From Catelliglobosispora koreensis DSM 44566 (GTDB taxonomy: Bacteria > Actinomycetota > Actinomycetes > Mycobacteriales > Micromonosporaceae), in the NCBI RefSeq assembly GCF_000379685.1, contig NZ_KB903261.1, positions 124,097-188,096 on the forward strand: DNA of 64,000 nt, in the 5' to 3' direction. Positions 1 to 7,879 of this stretch are shown here, piece by piece. The translations under genes were made by a program, and so were the position numbers. Below the pieces are notes generated by a model that searched no databases, was not told where the DNA came from, and saw only the letters and a list, made by a program, of their open reading frames with translations. The stretch's first letter is position 1. Each line of letters opens with the position of its first letter.

Positions 1-802
1 GAAGCTGGGCAACGAGACCCGGCTCGTGATCTGGCGAGACGCCGTCATGCAGGCCGCCTTCGAGATGCCCGGCGGCAACGTCGACCTCAACGATGTCAAC
101 AGCAAGGGCGTCGCCGTGGGAACCACTTTGGACGGTGGGGAGAACGTCGTCGCCACCGCCTGGGTTCACGACGGGAAGCTCCGCAAGCTAGCGGGAACCC
201 ACGCGATGGCCAACGCGATAAACGAGGCGGGCACCATCGTCGGAAGCGTTCAGGACCGCCCCGCCGTGTGGCGTCCTGGCAAGACCAATCCCGAGTACCT
301 GCCCTTACCTCCTGGCGAGCGCGTCGGTTCGGCCACCGGGCTCACCGAAGACGGTGTCATCGTGGGCGTGGTCGGCGAGGCCAACTACAACTTCACCGAC
401 TCAGGCGTGCCACGTGCCTTCGCCTGGTACCCGGATGGAACGTCGCGTGAATTGCTGCCGGGCAACGGCCTGACCTGGACACGGGTCTACCATGCCGCCG
501 GCAAGTGGGCGATCGGATCGGCATCTAGCGGCAGCACGGGCCGCACGGTGCTCTGGGATCTGACCACCGGAAAGCCCGTTCTTGACCAGGCGGCGTACAC
601 ACAAAGGACCAATGCCCAGGGCTGGCTAATCCTTCTAGCCGCGTTGAAAGACCTGCAGGGCAACCAGACCGAACTCCGCGGTCGCCTCGACGGCAAGCTC
701 CACAGCGACATCCAGGTCGAGTTCTTCAGCGACGATGGCACCCGCCTAGCCGGCCAGGTGAACGGTGTTCCGGTGACATGGCTGTGTAAGGCCGGGAGCT
801 AA
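1..802 (+). CDS. HAF-type extracellular repeat protein, 5' partial
   Basis: The reading frame is already open at the left edge, so the start lies outside the window; a GTG at 26 is only an internal candidate. The visible 266 residues hold repeated units of the pattern aliphatic-N-x-x-G-x-[IV]-V-G followed by x-A-[FVW]-x-W, for example NDVNSKGVAVGTT, NEAGTIVGS and TEDGVIVGVV. This is the style of the HAF/beta-propeller-like repeat family, usually secreted or cell-surface proteins of unknown role. No membrane anchor is visible at the C-terminus, which ends WLCKAGS. The signal peptide, if any, would be upstream. It is followed by about 140 bases before the symporter operon. Family assignment is moderate; function unknown. 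Confidence 0.6.
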   Translation, partial: KLGNETRLVIWRDAVMQAAFEMPGGNVDLNDVNSKGVAVGTTLDGGENVVATAWVHDGKLRKLAGTHAMANAINEAGTIVGSVQDRPAVWRPGKTNPEYLPLPPGERVGSATGLTEDGVIVGVVGEANYNFTDSGVPRAFAWYPDGTSRELLPGNGLTWTRVYHAAGKWAIGSASSGSTGRTVLWDLTTGKPVLDQAAYTQRTNAQGWLILLAALKDLQGNQTELRGRLDGKLHSDIQVEFFSDDGTRLAGQVNGVPVTWLCKAGS

Positions 803-940
803 CCGGTAAGCGGTGTGGCCTAGGTCACTGGGCGCAGCCGGGCGGCCGCTCGGCGCAGACCCCGCGATCACCGCTGTCGAGTGACGGGTAGCGCTGCTTA
901 ACGTGCGCGCAACAATCCTGACCTCGAGGTGGTGATCCCC

Positions 941-1258
941 GTGGCCTCCGACCCCTACCGTGACATGCAAAGCACGCCAGAATTTGGCGCCCTGCGCAAA
1001 GCTCTGCGCGGTTTCGTCTTCCCCATGACCGCGGCATTTTTCCTGTGGTACCTGCTATATGTCGTGCTGTCGGCCTACGCCCGTGACTTCATGAGCATCA
1101 AGCTCATCGGCAATATCAACGTCGCTCTGGTGTTTGGCCTCTTGCAGTTCGTCACGACATTCCTCATCGCCTGGCTTTATGCCCGGTTCGCTGGACGCAA
1201 ACTCGACCCGATCGCCGACGAGTTGCGTGCGAAGGTCGAAAATGGAGGGACACGATGA
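941..1258 (+). CDS. DUF485 small membrane protein of the symporter operon
   Basis: A 105-residue protein with two hydrophobic helices (about residues 25-50 and 57-80), the hallmark of the DUF485/YjcH family that is nearly always encoded just before ActP-type acetate symporters. GTG at 941 is preferred because a GAGG at 925-928 lies at usable distance; GTGs at 929 and 932 are too close to it. Its TGA overlaps the ATG of the downstream symporter (ATGA at 1255-1258), so the two are translationally coupled. The family role is presumed to be accessory to the transporter; no biochemical function is known. Confidence 0.85.
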   Translation: MASDPYRDMQSTPEFGALRKALRGFVFPMTAAFFLWYLLYVVLSAYARDFMSIKLIGNINVALVFGLLQFVTTFLIAWLYARFAGRKLDPIADELRAKVENGGTR

Positions 1259-2895
1259 GCCCACGCACCCTTACCATCGTGCTCTTCCTGCTGTTCGTCC
1301 TAGCCACCTTGGCGATCACGGTGTGGGCGAGCCGTCAAACCCGTAGTGCCGCTGACTTCTATGCCGGCGGGCGCCAGTTCTCGGCGTTCCAAAACGGCAT
1401 GGCGATCGGTGGCGACTACATGTCGGCGGCCAGTTTCCTCGGCATCGCCGGCATCATCGCCCTCAACGGGTACGACGGATTCCTTTACTCCATTGGCTTC
1501 CTCGTCGCCTGGCTGGTCGCGTTGCTCTTGGTCGCGGAGCTGCTCCGCAACGCCGGGCGCTACACAATGGCCGATGTGCTGGCCTTCCGGATGCGCCAGA
1601 TCCCGGTGCGCACCGCGGCGGCCGTCTCGACGGTCACGGTGTCGGTGTTCTACCTGCTGGCTCAGATGGTGGGCGCGGGCGCCCTCGTCGCGCTGCTGCT
1701 TGGCATCACGCCCAACAGCACGTTCCTGGGCATGGACGCCAACACGGCTAAGGTCGCGACCATCGTCATGGTCGGCGCCCTGATGATCGTTTATGTCGTC
1801 GTGGGCGGCATGAAGGGCACCACCTACGTGCAGATCGTCAAGGCCTTCATGCTGATGATCGGTGCGGCGGTCATGACGGTGCTCGTCTTCGCCGCGTTCA
1901 AATTCAATCTGTCCAGTTTGCTCGGTGACGCGGCGGCCACGAGTGGCAAGGGCGACGCGTTCCTCAATCCTGGAACGGTTTACGGCAAGGAAGTCGCGAG
2001 TGCGACGCAGACCTTCTACAACAAGATGGACCTGCTCTCGCTTGGCATCGCCCTGGTGCTCGGAACGGCCGGCCTTCCGCACATCCTGATCCGGTTCTAC
2101 ACCGTTCCAACCGCCAAGATCGCTCGCAAGAGCGTGCTCTGGGCGATCGGCATCATCGGCACGTTCTACCTATTCACGCTGGCACTCGGCTTCGGTGCCG
2201 CGGCACTGGTCGGGGCAAACGCGATCAAGGCACAGAACCCCGGTGGCAACACGGCCGCGCCACAGCTAGCTCAAGAACTCGGCCGCCGCTTCTTCGGCGG
2301 AGAGCTTGGCGGCACAGCGTTCCTAGCGGTCATCGCGGCGGTCGCCTTCGCCACGATCCTTGCTGTGGTCGCCGGGCTTACCTTGGCTTCGTCGTCGTCG
2401 CTATCGCACGACTTCTACGCGGCCGTGGTCAAGAAGGGCACCGCGACGGAACGTCAGGAGGTGACGGTCGCCCGGATTTCGGCCTTCGCCATCGGGGCGG
2501 TGTCGATCGTCCTGGGCATCCTGGCCCGTGACCTGAACGTCGCGTTCCTTGTGGCGCTTGCCTTCGCGGTCGCCGCGTCGGGCAACCTGCCAGCGATTCT
2601 CTACAGCTTGTTCTGGAAGCGGTTCACCACCCGTGGCGCCACGTGGGCCATCTACGGTGGCCTCACCACAGCGGTGTTGTTGGTGCTCTTCTCACCGATT
2701 GTTTCCGGAACGCCAACCTCGATGTTCAAGACTTTGGACTTCGACTGGTTCCCGCTGTCGAACCCAGGCATCATCTCCATCCCGGCAGGTTTCTTCTTCG
2801 GCTGGCTCGGCACGGTTCTATCGCGCGAGAAAGCGGACGAAGGAAAATACGCCGAAATGGAGGTTCGTGCGCTCACGGGCGCTGGAGCGCATTAG
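1255..2895 (+). CDS. actP: Cation/acetate symporter (SSS family, ActP-like)
   Basis: A 546-residue polytopic membrane protein of the solute:sodium symporter family, with about 13 hydrophobic segments. The N-terminal ADFYAGGRQFSAFQNGMAIG and GGDYMSAASFLGIAG motifs are typical of ActP acetate/glycolate/pyruvate permeases, as is GLPHILIRFYTVP near residue 275. It should take up short-chain monocarboxylates with sodium or protons. It is coupled to the upstream DUF485 gene and followed by a strong hairpin terminator. The substrate cannot be told from sequence. A second, divergent paralogue sits only 400 bases away in a two-component-system operon, so the two probably differ in affinity, substrate or regulation. 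Confidence 0.9.
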   Translation: MSPRTLTIVLFLLFVLATLAITVWASRQTRSAADFYAGGRQFSAFQNGMAIGGDYMSAASFLGIAGIIALNGYDGFLYSIGFLVAWLVALLLVAELLRNAGRYTMADVLAFRMRQIPVRTAAAVSTVTVSVFYLLAQMVGAGALVALLLGITPNSTFLGMDANTAKVATIVMVGALMIVYVVVGGMKGTTYVQIVKAFMLMIGAAVMTVLVFAAFKFNLSSLLGDAAATSGKGDAFLNPGTVYGKEVASATQTFYNKMDLLSLGIALVLGTAGLPHILIRFYTVPTAKIARKSVLWAIGIIGTFYLFTLALGFGAAALVGANAIKAQNPGGNTAAPQLAQELGRRFFGGELGGTAFLAVIAAVAFATILAVVAGLTLASSSSLSHDFYAAVVKKGTATERQEVTVARISAFAIGAVSIVLGILARDLNVAFLVALAFAVAASGNLPAILYSLFWKRFTTRGATWAIYGGLTTAVLLVLFSPIVSGTPTSMFKTLDFDWFPLSNPGIISIPAGFFFGWLGTVLSREKADEGKYAEMEVRALTGAGAH

Positions 2896-2910
2896 CGAAC
2901 CTCCACTACA

Positions 2911-2946
2911 GGAGCCGCGGGTTGCTTTGGGGGCGCCCGCGGCTCC
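2911..2946. terminator. Bidirectional hairpin terminator between convergent genes
   Basis: A perfect 11-bp GC-rich stem, GGAGCCGCGGG at 2911-2921 pairing with CCCGCGGCTCC at 2936-2946, with a 14-base loop. It lies between the stop of the actP-like gene (2895) and the stop of the convergent 90-residue gene (2958). No clean T-run, as is common in actinobacteria. Confidence 0.75.
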
Positions 2947-2957
2947 TTCGCGTTCAG

Positions 2958-3230
2958 CTACTTCGACTTGCGGCCCATCAGCCAAGCGACCGCGAAGATC
3001 GCCGCGCCGATGACCCAGGGGCGAGGGTTGCGCTTAATGTTGTCCAACAGGTCCTTGCCTGCGGATTCCCATTCGGCCGGGGTCGACGGGAGCTGGTCGG
3101 CCAGCTGCTTCGCTGCTTCGCCGGCCTTGTCCTTGACCAGAGCCGCCTGAGCCGCGATGACCTGGCCAGACTCCGTCACCTTGTCCTTAACGGTGTCGAC
3201 CGCCGCGGCCACTTCGCCGTTCTTAGCCAT
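2958..3230 (-). CDS. Small amphipathic membrane-anchored protein
   Basis: A 90-residue protein: residues 1-65 are charged, Ala/Lys/Asp-rich and look helical (DTVKDKVTESGQVIAAQAAL), and residues 72-86 form one hydrophobic helix ending in the positively charged MGRKSK. The layout resembles the YtjB/DUF3618/DUF883-like group of inner-membrane helical proteins, but I cannot assign it with certainty. Start ATG at 3230 has a perfect AGGAGG seven bases upstream. It is the last gene of the minus-strand symporter/two-component operon, 59 bases after the symporter stop. Its ribosome binding site can be masked by an upstream inverted repeat (see 3235-3270). Function unknown. Confidence 0.7.
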   Translation of the reverse strand: MAKNGEVAAAVDTVKDKVTESGQVIAAQAALVKDKAGEAAKQLADQLPSTPAEWESAGKDLLDNIKRNPRPWVIGAAIFAVAWLMGRKSK

Positions 3231-3234
3231 GAGC

Positions 3235-3270
3235 AGGCCTCCTCATCCAGTTGCTATTCGAAGGAGGCCT
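3235..3270 (-). promoter_or_regulatory. Inverted repeat that can mask a ribosome binding site
   Basis: On the minus strand, AGGCCTCCT (3270-3262) is followed after 18 bases by its exact complement AGGAGGCCT (3243-3235), which contains the Shine-Dalgarno sequence of the gene starting at 3230. A hairpin would occlude ribosome binding. There is no T-run, so a plain terminator is less likely. Inferred from sequence only. Confidence 0.5.
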
Positions 3271-3289
3271 TACCCCAGAACCCGCCTTC

Positions 3290-4909
3290 CTATCCACGCG
3301 AGGCGGCGACCGGATCCGGGGCGTGGAGGCGCAGCATGATCGTGCTCACGGTGCCGGGGAGGCGATGGCGGGTCGCGAGGGACACCAGCACCATCACCGC
3401 GAACGCGAGCGGCACGGTCCAGGCGGCGGGCTGTCCGATCAGGACACTGAGCCAGCCAGGCAACGGGGGACCTAACACCGTCAGCAGCACGGCACCGATC
3501 GCGGCACCGCCGCCGGCGAGGATGCCCGCGGCCGCCCCGGCGTCGGTCAGCCCACGCCACCAGATGCCGAGCACGAGGAGTGGGCAGAAGCTAGACGCCG
3601 CAACGGCAAACGCCATCCCGACGACTTGCGACACGTCCAATCCCGACACGTTCAGCGCCAGCACGATCGGCACGATGCCGCCCGCGATCGCTGAGATGCG
3701 GAAGTCGCGCACGGAACCGCGGCCGAGCACATCCGTTGACAGCACACCCGCCACGCTCGTGAGCAGACCGCTGCTGGAGGAAAGGAAGGCGGCGAAAGCA
3801 CCCGCCGCGACGAGCGAACCGAGCAGTTGCCCCAGCAAGCCCGTGCCCAGTGCACTGCTCGGCAGCAGAAGCACCACGGCATCCGTGCGTCCCGTGAGCA
3901 ACAGTTCCGGCGTGTAGACCCGCCCGAGCACGCCGTAGAGCGTCGGGAACAGATAGAACATGCCAACGAGCGCCAGCACCACGAGTGTCGTGCGTCTAGC
4001 CGCCGAGCCGTCCGGGTTCGTGTAGAACCGCACGAGCACGTGCGGAAGTCCCATGGTGCCAAGGAAGGTGGCGAGAATCAGCGAGTACGTGGCGAACAGC
4101 CCACGCTCACCCGGCAGCAGCCAATCCGTGCCGTAGTTCACCGACTCGACCTTCGGCACCGGCTCGCCCGCTTGGAACGTCAAGGTTTCCCCGGCCGACG
4201 GCGCCAGGACCGTGCCGTCAGCTTGGGTCAGCTTGGCGGGGTGATCAAAGTGGACCGTGGTCGTCTCGCGGAACACCGGATCCGGCGGTGTGGTGCCCTC
4301 CATTTGCCAGTGCAGCGCCAGAAACAGCACGGGAACGGCAAGCGCCGTCAGCTTCAGCCAATACTGGAACGCCTGCACGAACGTGATCGACCGCATCCCG
4401 CCCAACGCCACGCTCGCGGTGACCACAACCCCCACGAGCAAGACGCCCATGAGGTAGGAACCACCGGTCACGGTCGTGAGGGTCAGGCCAGCGCCTTGCA
4501 TTTGGGGTACTAGGTAAAGCCACCCAATAAACACCACAAACGCGGTCGCCAGCTTGCGCAGCCGCCGTGAGCGCAGCCGCAGCTCGCAGAAGTCGGGCAG
4601 GGTGAACGCTCCCGAGCGCCGCAAAGGAGCCGCGACAAACAGCAGCAGCGCCAGGTACCCAGCCGCGAAGCCCACTGGATACCACAACACGTCCACGCCG
4701 AACTTGAGCACGAGCCCGGCGACGCCGAGAAACGAGGCGGCGGAAAGGTATTCGCCCCCGATCGCGGCCGCGTTCCACCGTGCGCTGACCGTCCGCGAGG
4801 CGACGAGGAAGTCAGAAGTCGTGCGTGCGAGCCGCAATCCGTAGGCCCCGATGATGACCGTCGCTAACGTGACGATGACGATCGCGGGAACCGTGAACGG
4901 ACTATCCAT
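3290..4909 (-). CDS. Second solute:sodium symporter (monocarboxylate type)
   Basis: A 539-residue SSS-family permease with about 13 hydrophobic segments. Family signatures include TTSDFLVASRTVSARWNAAA, GGEYLSAASFLGVAG and GLPHVLVRFYTNP, close to the actP-like paralogue at 1255-2895. Residues around 220-270 form a hydrophilic external loop (KLTQADGTVLAPSAGETL) longer than in the paralogue. Its start overlaps the stop of the small membrane protein upstream (4902-4909). The operon order kinase, LytTR regulator, small membrane protein, symporter suggests that its synthesis is controlled by that two-component system, by analogy with the LytS/LytTR pairs that control pyruvate transport in enterobacteria. 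Exact substrate unknown. Confidence 0.88.
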   Translation of the reverse strand: MDSPFTVPAIVIVTLATVIIGAYGLRLARTTSDFLVASRTVSARWNAAAIGGEYLSAASFLGVAGLVLKFGVDVLWYPVGFAAGYLALLLFVAAPLRRSGAFTLPDFCELRLRSRRLRKLATAFVVFIGWLYLVPQMQGAGLTLTTVTGGSYLMGVLLVGVVVTASVALGGMRSITFVQAFQYWLKLTALAVPVLFLALHWQMEGTTPPDPVFRETTTVHFDHPAKLTQADGTVLAPSAGETLTFQAGEPVPKVESVNYGTDWLLPGERGLFATYSLILATFLGTMGLPHVLVRFYTNPDGSAARRTTLVVLALVGMFYLFPTLYGVLGRVYTPELLLTGRTDAVVLLLPSSALGTGLLGQLLGSLVAAGAFAAFLSSSSGLLTSVAGVLSTDVLGRGSVRDFRISAIAGGIVPIVLALNVSGLDVSQVVGMAFAVAASSFCPLLVLGIWWRGLTDAGAAAGILAGGGAAIGAVLLTVLGPPLPGWLSVLIGQPAAWTVPLAFAVMVLVSLATRHRLPGTVSTIMLRLHAPDPVAASRG

Positions 4910-5237
4910 CGCGTCTCACGACCGCGCTGAAGTCGCGTTCGTTGTTTTCCGCCAGCTTGACGTAGGTATAACCGGCCGCGAACAGGAACGGATAGGCGGC
5001 GACACCGAGCAGCAGCCACGGCAGGATCGACGATTTGCCGTGCGGTGGCGCGAAATAGAAGACCAGGGGTAGTCCGCCCAGTCCAATGAGGACCACCACG
5101 GCGAGCCGGAGCGCCAGTGACAGCTGAGCTCGCATGAGCCCTTTGATCAGGGCTTCGCCCACCTGTGTCTGCTCGGCGAGCTCCTGCTCAACGGCCCGCT
5201 GCCGCACTTCGCGCAAAACGACCCGCGTGCGTTCCAT
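4902..5237 (-). CDS. Small two-helix membrane protein, symporter accessory
   Basis: A 111-residue protein. Residues 1-35 are hydrophilic and Glu/Arg/Gln-rich, then two membrane helices follow (about 38-62 and 72-92) and a charged tail. It starts immediately after the stop of the response regulator (TAA directly followed by ATG) and its end overlaps the symporter start. By position and topology it corresponds to the DUF485 partner of the other symporter, though sequence similarity is not obvious by eye. Probably an accessory subunit or stabiliser of the transporter; function inferred from context only. Confidence 0.75.
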   Translation of the reverse strand: MERTRVVLREVRQRAVEQELAEQTQVGEALIKGLMRAQLSLALRLAVVVLIGLGGLPLVFYFAPPHGKSSILPWLLLGVAAYPFLFAAGYTYVKLAENNERDFSAVVRRDG

Positions 5238-5975
5238 TTACCGGGTCCAGTCTTGCTTGGCCGCGCGGACGAGACGGTCCTTGAGGTCACGTGTGTGGCG
5301 GCGGGACACCGGCAACTCCGTGCCGCCGAGCACGACCACGTAACCGGAATTGACCATGCGCAGCTCGTCAATCAGCCGCAGCTGCACGAGGTAAGACCGG
5401 TGGATGCGCACGAAACCTGAGTCGGACCAACGGTCGGCCAGGGTCGCCAGCGGGACCCGCACCAAGTGTGAGCCGTCGGCGGTGTGCAGCCTCGCGTAGT
5501 CGCCCTGAGCTTCCACCCAGCGCACCGACGACCTGGGCAGCATTCTCGTCGTACCAGCTAATTCAATGGGTATTGCCTGATCATCGTCGTCGGCGCGGGA
5601 GTCGCTGGGGTTGATGGAAAGTGCGGCCGCGACCCGGCGAATGGCCTCGGCCAGCCGCGAGGCCTGCACCGGTTTGCGCACATAGTCAAGCGCGCCAAGG
5701 TCATAGGCATCGGCGGCGGCGTTGTCATAGGCCGTGATGAACACGATCGCGGGCGGACGGGCGAAGCGGCGCAACACTCGCGCTAGCTCCATGCCGTCGA
5801 GACCGGGCATCCGGATGTCGAGGAAGACAGCGTCGACATCGGTGTCACGCAAGGCACGCAAGGCTTCTGTCGCGTCGCTCGCGGTGAACACCTTGTTGAC
5901 GCGGGGATCAGCGCGCAGGAGATAGGCCAGCTCGTCCAGGGCCGGCAATTCATCGTCAACAGCAAGGACTTTCAT
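5238..5975 (-). CDS. LytTR-family response regulator
   Basis: A 245-residue cytoplasmic regulator. Residues 1-120 form a receiver domain with the acidic pair Asp7/Asp8, phospho-acceptor Asp53 in AVFLDIRMPG, and a conserved Lys in YVRKPV. Residues about 140-240 are a LytTR DNA-binding domain (VRWVEAQGDYARLHTADGSH; VRIHRSYLVQL). It overlaps the kinase gene by four bases (5972-5975). Members of this class bind direct repeats upstream of target genes; the adjacent symporter is the obvious target. It is the partner of the LytS-like kinase encoded upstream. Confidence 0.93.
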   Translation of the reverse strand: MKVLAVDDELPALDELAYLLRADPRVNKVFTASDATEALRALRDTDVDAVFLDIRMPGLDGMELARVLRRFARPPAIVFITAYDNAAADAYDLGALDYVRKPVQASRLAEAIRRVAAALSINPSDSRADDDDQAIPIELAGTTRMLPRSSVRWVEAQGDYARLHTADGSHLVRVPLATLADRWSDSGFVRIHRSYLVQLRLIDELRMVNSGYVVVLGGTELPVSRRHTRDLKDRLVRAAKQDWTR

Positions 5976-7141
5976 TTCGCCACCACTCCGGGATGGAATT
6001 TCGGCACTCGCATGCTTACCTTTGTTCCCGCTCCGAGGGCGGTTTCCACCACGAGACCGAATTCGTCGCCAAAAACGGCACGCAGGCGATCGTCCACATT
6101 AGACAGGCCGACGTGCTGGCCGTCCTCGGCCGGTGCCGTGCTCATCAAGACCGCTGGATCCATGCCCACCCCGTCATCTTCCACGGTGATGTGACACTCC
6201 GCGCCCGCGTCACTGGCCTCAATGCTGACCGTTCCAGCCCCTGGCTTGCGGGAAAGCCCATGGCGCACGGCGTTTTCCACGAGCGGCTGAACGCACAGAA
6301 ACGGCAGCACGACGGGCAGCACCTCGGGCGCGATCCGCAGCCGCACCTTGAGCCGCTCGCCAAAGCGCGCCTTCTCCAGCGTGAGGTAACGGTCGATCGA
6401 GCGCAGCTCCTCGGCGAGCGTCGTGAACTCTCCGTGCGAGCGGAACGAATACCTCGTGAACTCGGCGAATTCGAGGATGAGGTCCCGGGCGCGATCGGGG
6501 TCGGTGCGCACGAAGGAGGCGATCGCCCCCAGTGCGTTGTAGATGAAGTGCGGGCTGATCTGGGCCCTGAGCGCGCGTAACTCGGCCTGAGCGAGCCGCT
6601 CCCGCGAGGAGTCCAGCTCGTGCAACGCAAGCTGTGTGCTCACCCAGCGGGCCGTTTCCAGCGTGGCCTGCACGAGTCCCGGCGACGGAGGTTCGGCCGC
6701 CGTCGCGGCGACGGCCGCGGGCACTGAATGCAGCGGGGCGATGATCGCGCCCCGGATCGTGCAGTCGATCTGGTCGCAGGGCAGGTCATCGAGGCCGAGG
6801 ACGGTTGAGCGCCCGGTCGCGATGGATTTGGCCGCCGCCTCGGCGAGCTGCGCCCGGTGATGGGCTCCACCGCCGTCGAACGCGAGCACATCCTGTCCCG
6901 TGAGAAGAGCCAAACCGTCGGCTCCCACGAGCGTCCGCAAATGCTTGACCGACTTGGCCGCGGTCGCCTGGGTTAGCCCGTGCCGCAGTGGTTCGACGGC
7001 GAGCCCTGCCGTGTGCAGGACGCCGTAGGTCGCCCGTTGTGCCGGAGTGGCCACCGCCTTGCGCTGACGCAAGCGCATGACGGCGTAGATCGCCACAGCG
7101 AATGCGCCGATCAGCGCCGCGACGGCCAGTGGTGCGGGCAT
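5972..7141 (-). CDS. LytS-type sensor histidine kinase
   Basis: A 389-residue kinase. One N-terminal membrane helix (residues 2-22) is followed by a GAF-like sensory region (about 45-190), then a His-kinase domain with the H-box RAQISPHFIYNALGAI (His about 203) and an ATPase domain with VQPLVENAVRHG and DDGVGMD. Unlike enterobacterial LytS/BtsS it has only one membrane helix instead of a multi-helix 5TM sensor, so it probably senses an intracellular signal. Cys residues in CDQIDC (about 146-150) within the GAF-like region could bind a metal or respond to redox; that is a guess. First gene of the operon. Confidence 0.9.
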   Translation of the reverse strand: MPAPLAVAALIGAFAVAIYAVMRLRQRKAVATPAQRATYGVLHTAGLAVEPLRHGLTQATAAKSVKHLRTLVGADGLALLTGQDVLAFDGGGAHHRAQLAEAAAKSIATGRSTVLGLDDLPCDQIDCTIRGAIIAPLHSVPAAVAATAAEPPSPGLVQATLETARWVSTQLALHELDSSRERLAQAELRALRAQISPHFIYNALGAIASFVRTDPDRARDLILEFAEFTRYSFRSHGEFTTLAEELRSIDRYLTLEKARFGERLKVRLRIAPEVLPVVLPFLCVQPLVENAVRHGLSRKPGAGTVSIEASDAGAECHITVEDDGVGMDPAVLMSTAPAEDGQHVGLSNVDDRLRAVFGDEFGLVVETALGAGTKVSMRVPKFHPGVVAK

Positions 7142-7180
7142 GCGTGGATACTACGGATTTTTCGACCCGCTGCCACCAGG

Positions 7181-7215
7181 CAAAAAGAACGCCCGCCCGG
7201 CAAGGGGCGGGCGTT
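7181..7215 (-). terminator. Intrinsic terminator
   Basis: Perfect 11-bp stem AACGCCCGCCC (7188-7198) with GGGCGGGCGTT (7205-7215), six-base loop. Read on the minus strand it is followed by CTTTTTG, a classical T-run. It directly follows the minus-strand gene 7223-7759 and separates it from the kinase operon. Confidence 0.9.
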
Positions 7216-7222
7216 GCGATCG

Positions 7223-7759
7223 TTAACCCAAGACCTCGTCTTCGGAGGATTCCTGCCGGCGCCGACGGCGGCGCAGCGTGGGAACCGCTAGCGCGTAGCC
7301 GTAGTTGCGGTTAGACCGCCAGTAAACCTTGCGCCTTGGCCCCGCGATGGCATAAACGACGGACGTGACCACACCGAACAAGGTGTAGGTGCCCAGCACG
7401 GCGATGCCGCCGCTGTCCTTGATGCTGAAGACGCCGCCGTCTCCGAAGAGCGGCAGCACCAGCATCGCGAGCGCGACCCAGTTGATCATGCCCCACACCA
7501 GGCCCACCCCGATCGCCGGGACGATCTGGCCGGAGATGAACTTGCCGAGGAACGCACCGAAGACGCCACCGAGGGCGCCAGCCACGACCAGCACCATGAC
7601 CCACGAGGTCGACACTGTGTCGTCGCCGACGAGCTGGCCGTACAAAAACAGCTTGTTCATGATCCACAGCACGAGCCCGAGGACGAGACCACCAGCGACA
7701 CCGCCGACGACACCCGCGCCGGAGCGGCTGATGAAGTTAATACGAGGGGCGTAGCTCAT
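7223..7759 (-). CDS. Glycine-rich four-helix membrane protein
   Basis: A 178-residue protein with four hydrophobic segments (about 13-33, 52-72, 80-104 and 116-140). Helix 1 and helix 2 carry glycine-zipper patterns (GAGVVGGVAGGLVLGLVLW; GALGGVFGAFLGKF). The C-terminus is basic then acidic (RRRRRRQESSEDEVLG) and presumably cytoplasmic. Monocistronic: a strong terminator follows and a divergent glycosidase gene lies upstream. I do not recognise the family; transport, channel or membrane-organising roles are all possible. Confidence 0.7.
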   Translation of the reverse strand: MSYAPRINFISRSGAGVVGGVAGGLVLGLVLWIMNKLFLYGQLVGDDTVSTSWVMVLVVAGALGGVFGAFLGKFISGQIVPAIGVGLVWGMINWVALAMLVLPLFGDGGVFSIKDSGGIAVLGTYTLFGVVTSVVYAIAGPRRKVYWRSNRNYGYALAVPTLRRRRRRQESSEDEVLG

Positions 7760-7810
7760 AGCCGCGCACGTTACCTGGACCAGTCACCTTTGACATAGCC
7801 GCGGTCCACA

Positions 7811-7824
7811 TGGGAGCCTTCCCA
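7811..7824. promoter_or_regulatory. CebR-like (LacI-family) operator
   Basis: TGGGAGCCTTCCCA matches 12 of 14 positions of the palindromic CebR box TGGGAGCGCTCCCA, which in actinomycetes represses cellulose and cello-oligosaccharide genes. It is 56 bases upstream of the glycosidase start at 7880, with a TTGACA at 7790-7795 just upstream. The match to function is inference. Confidence 0.55.
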
Positions 7825-7879
7825 GCGAGCCGAGGGTGCACGACGTGATCTCTTTCAGACCGTCGTGAAAGGACGACTC

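Noticed and set aside
2643..3917. Plus-strand frame of 424 codons across two symporter genes
   Set aside because: Crosses a strong terminator and two real genes; low-complexity Ser/Arg/Pro composition typical of a shadow frame.
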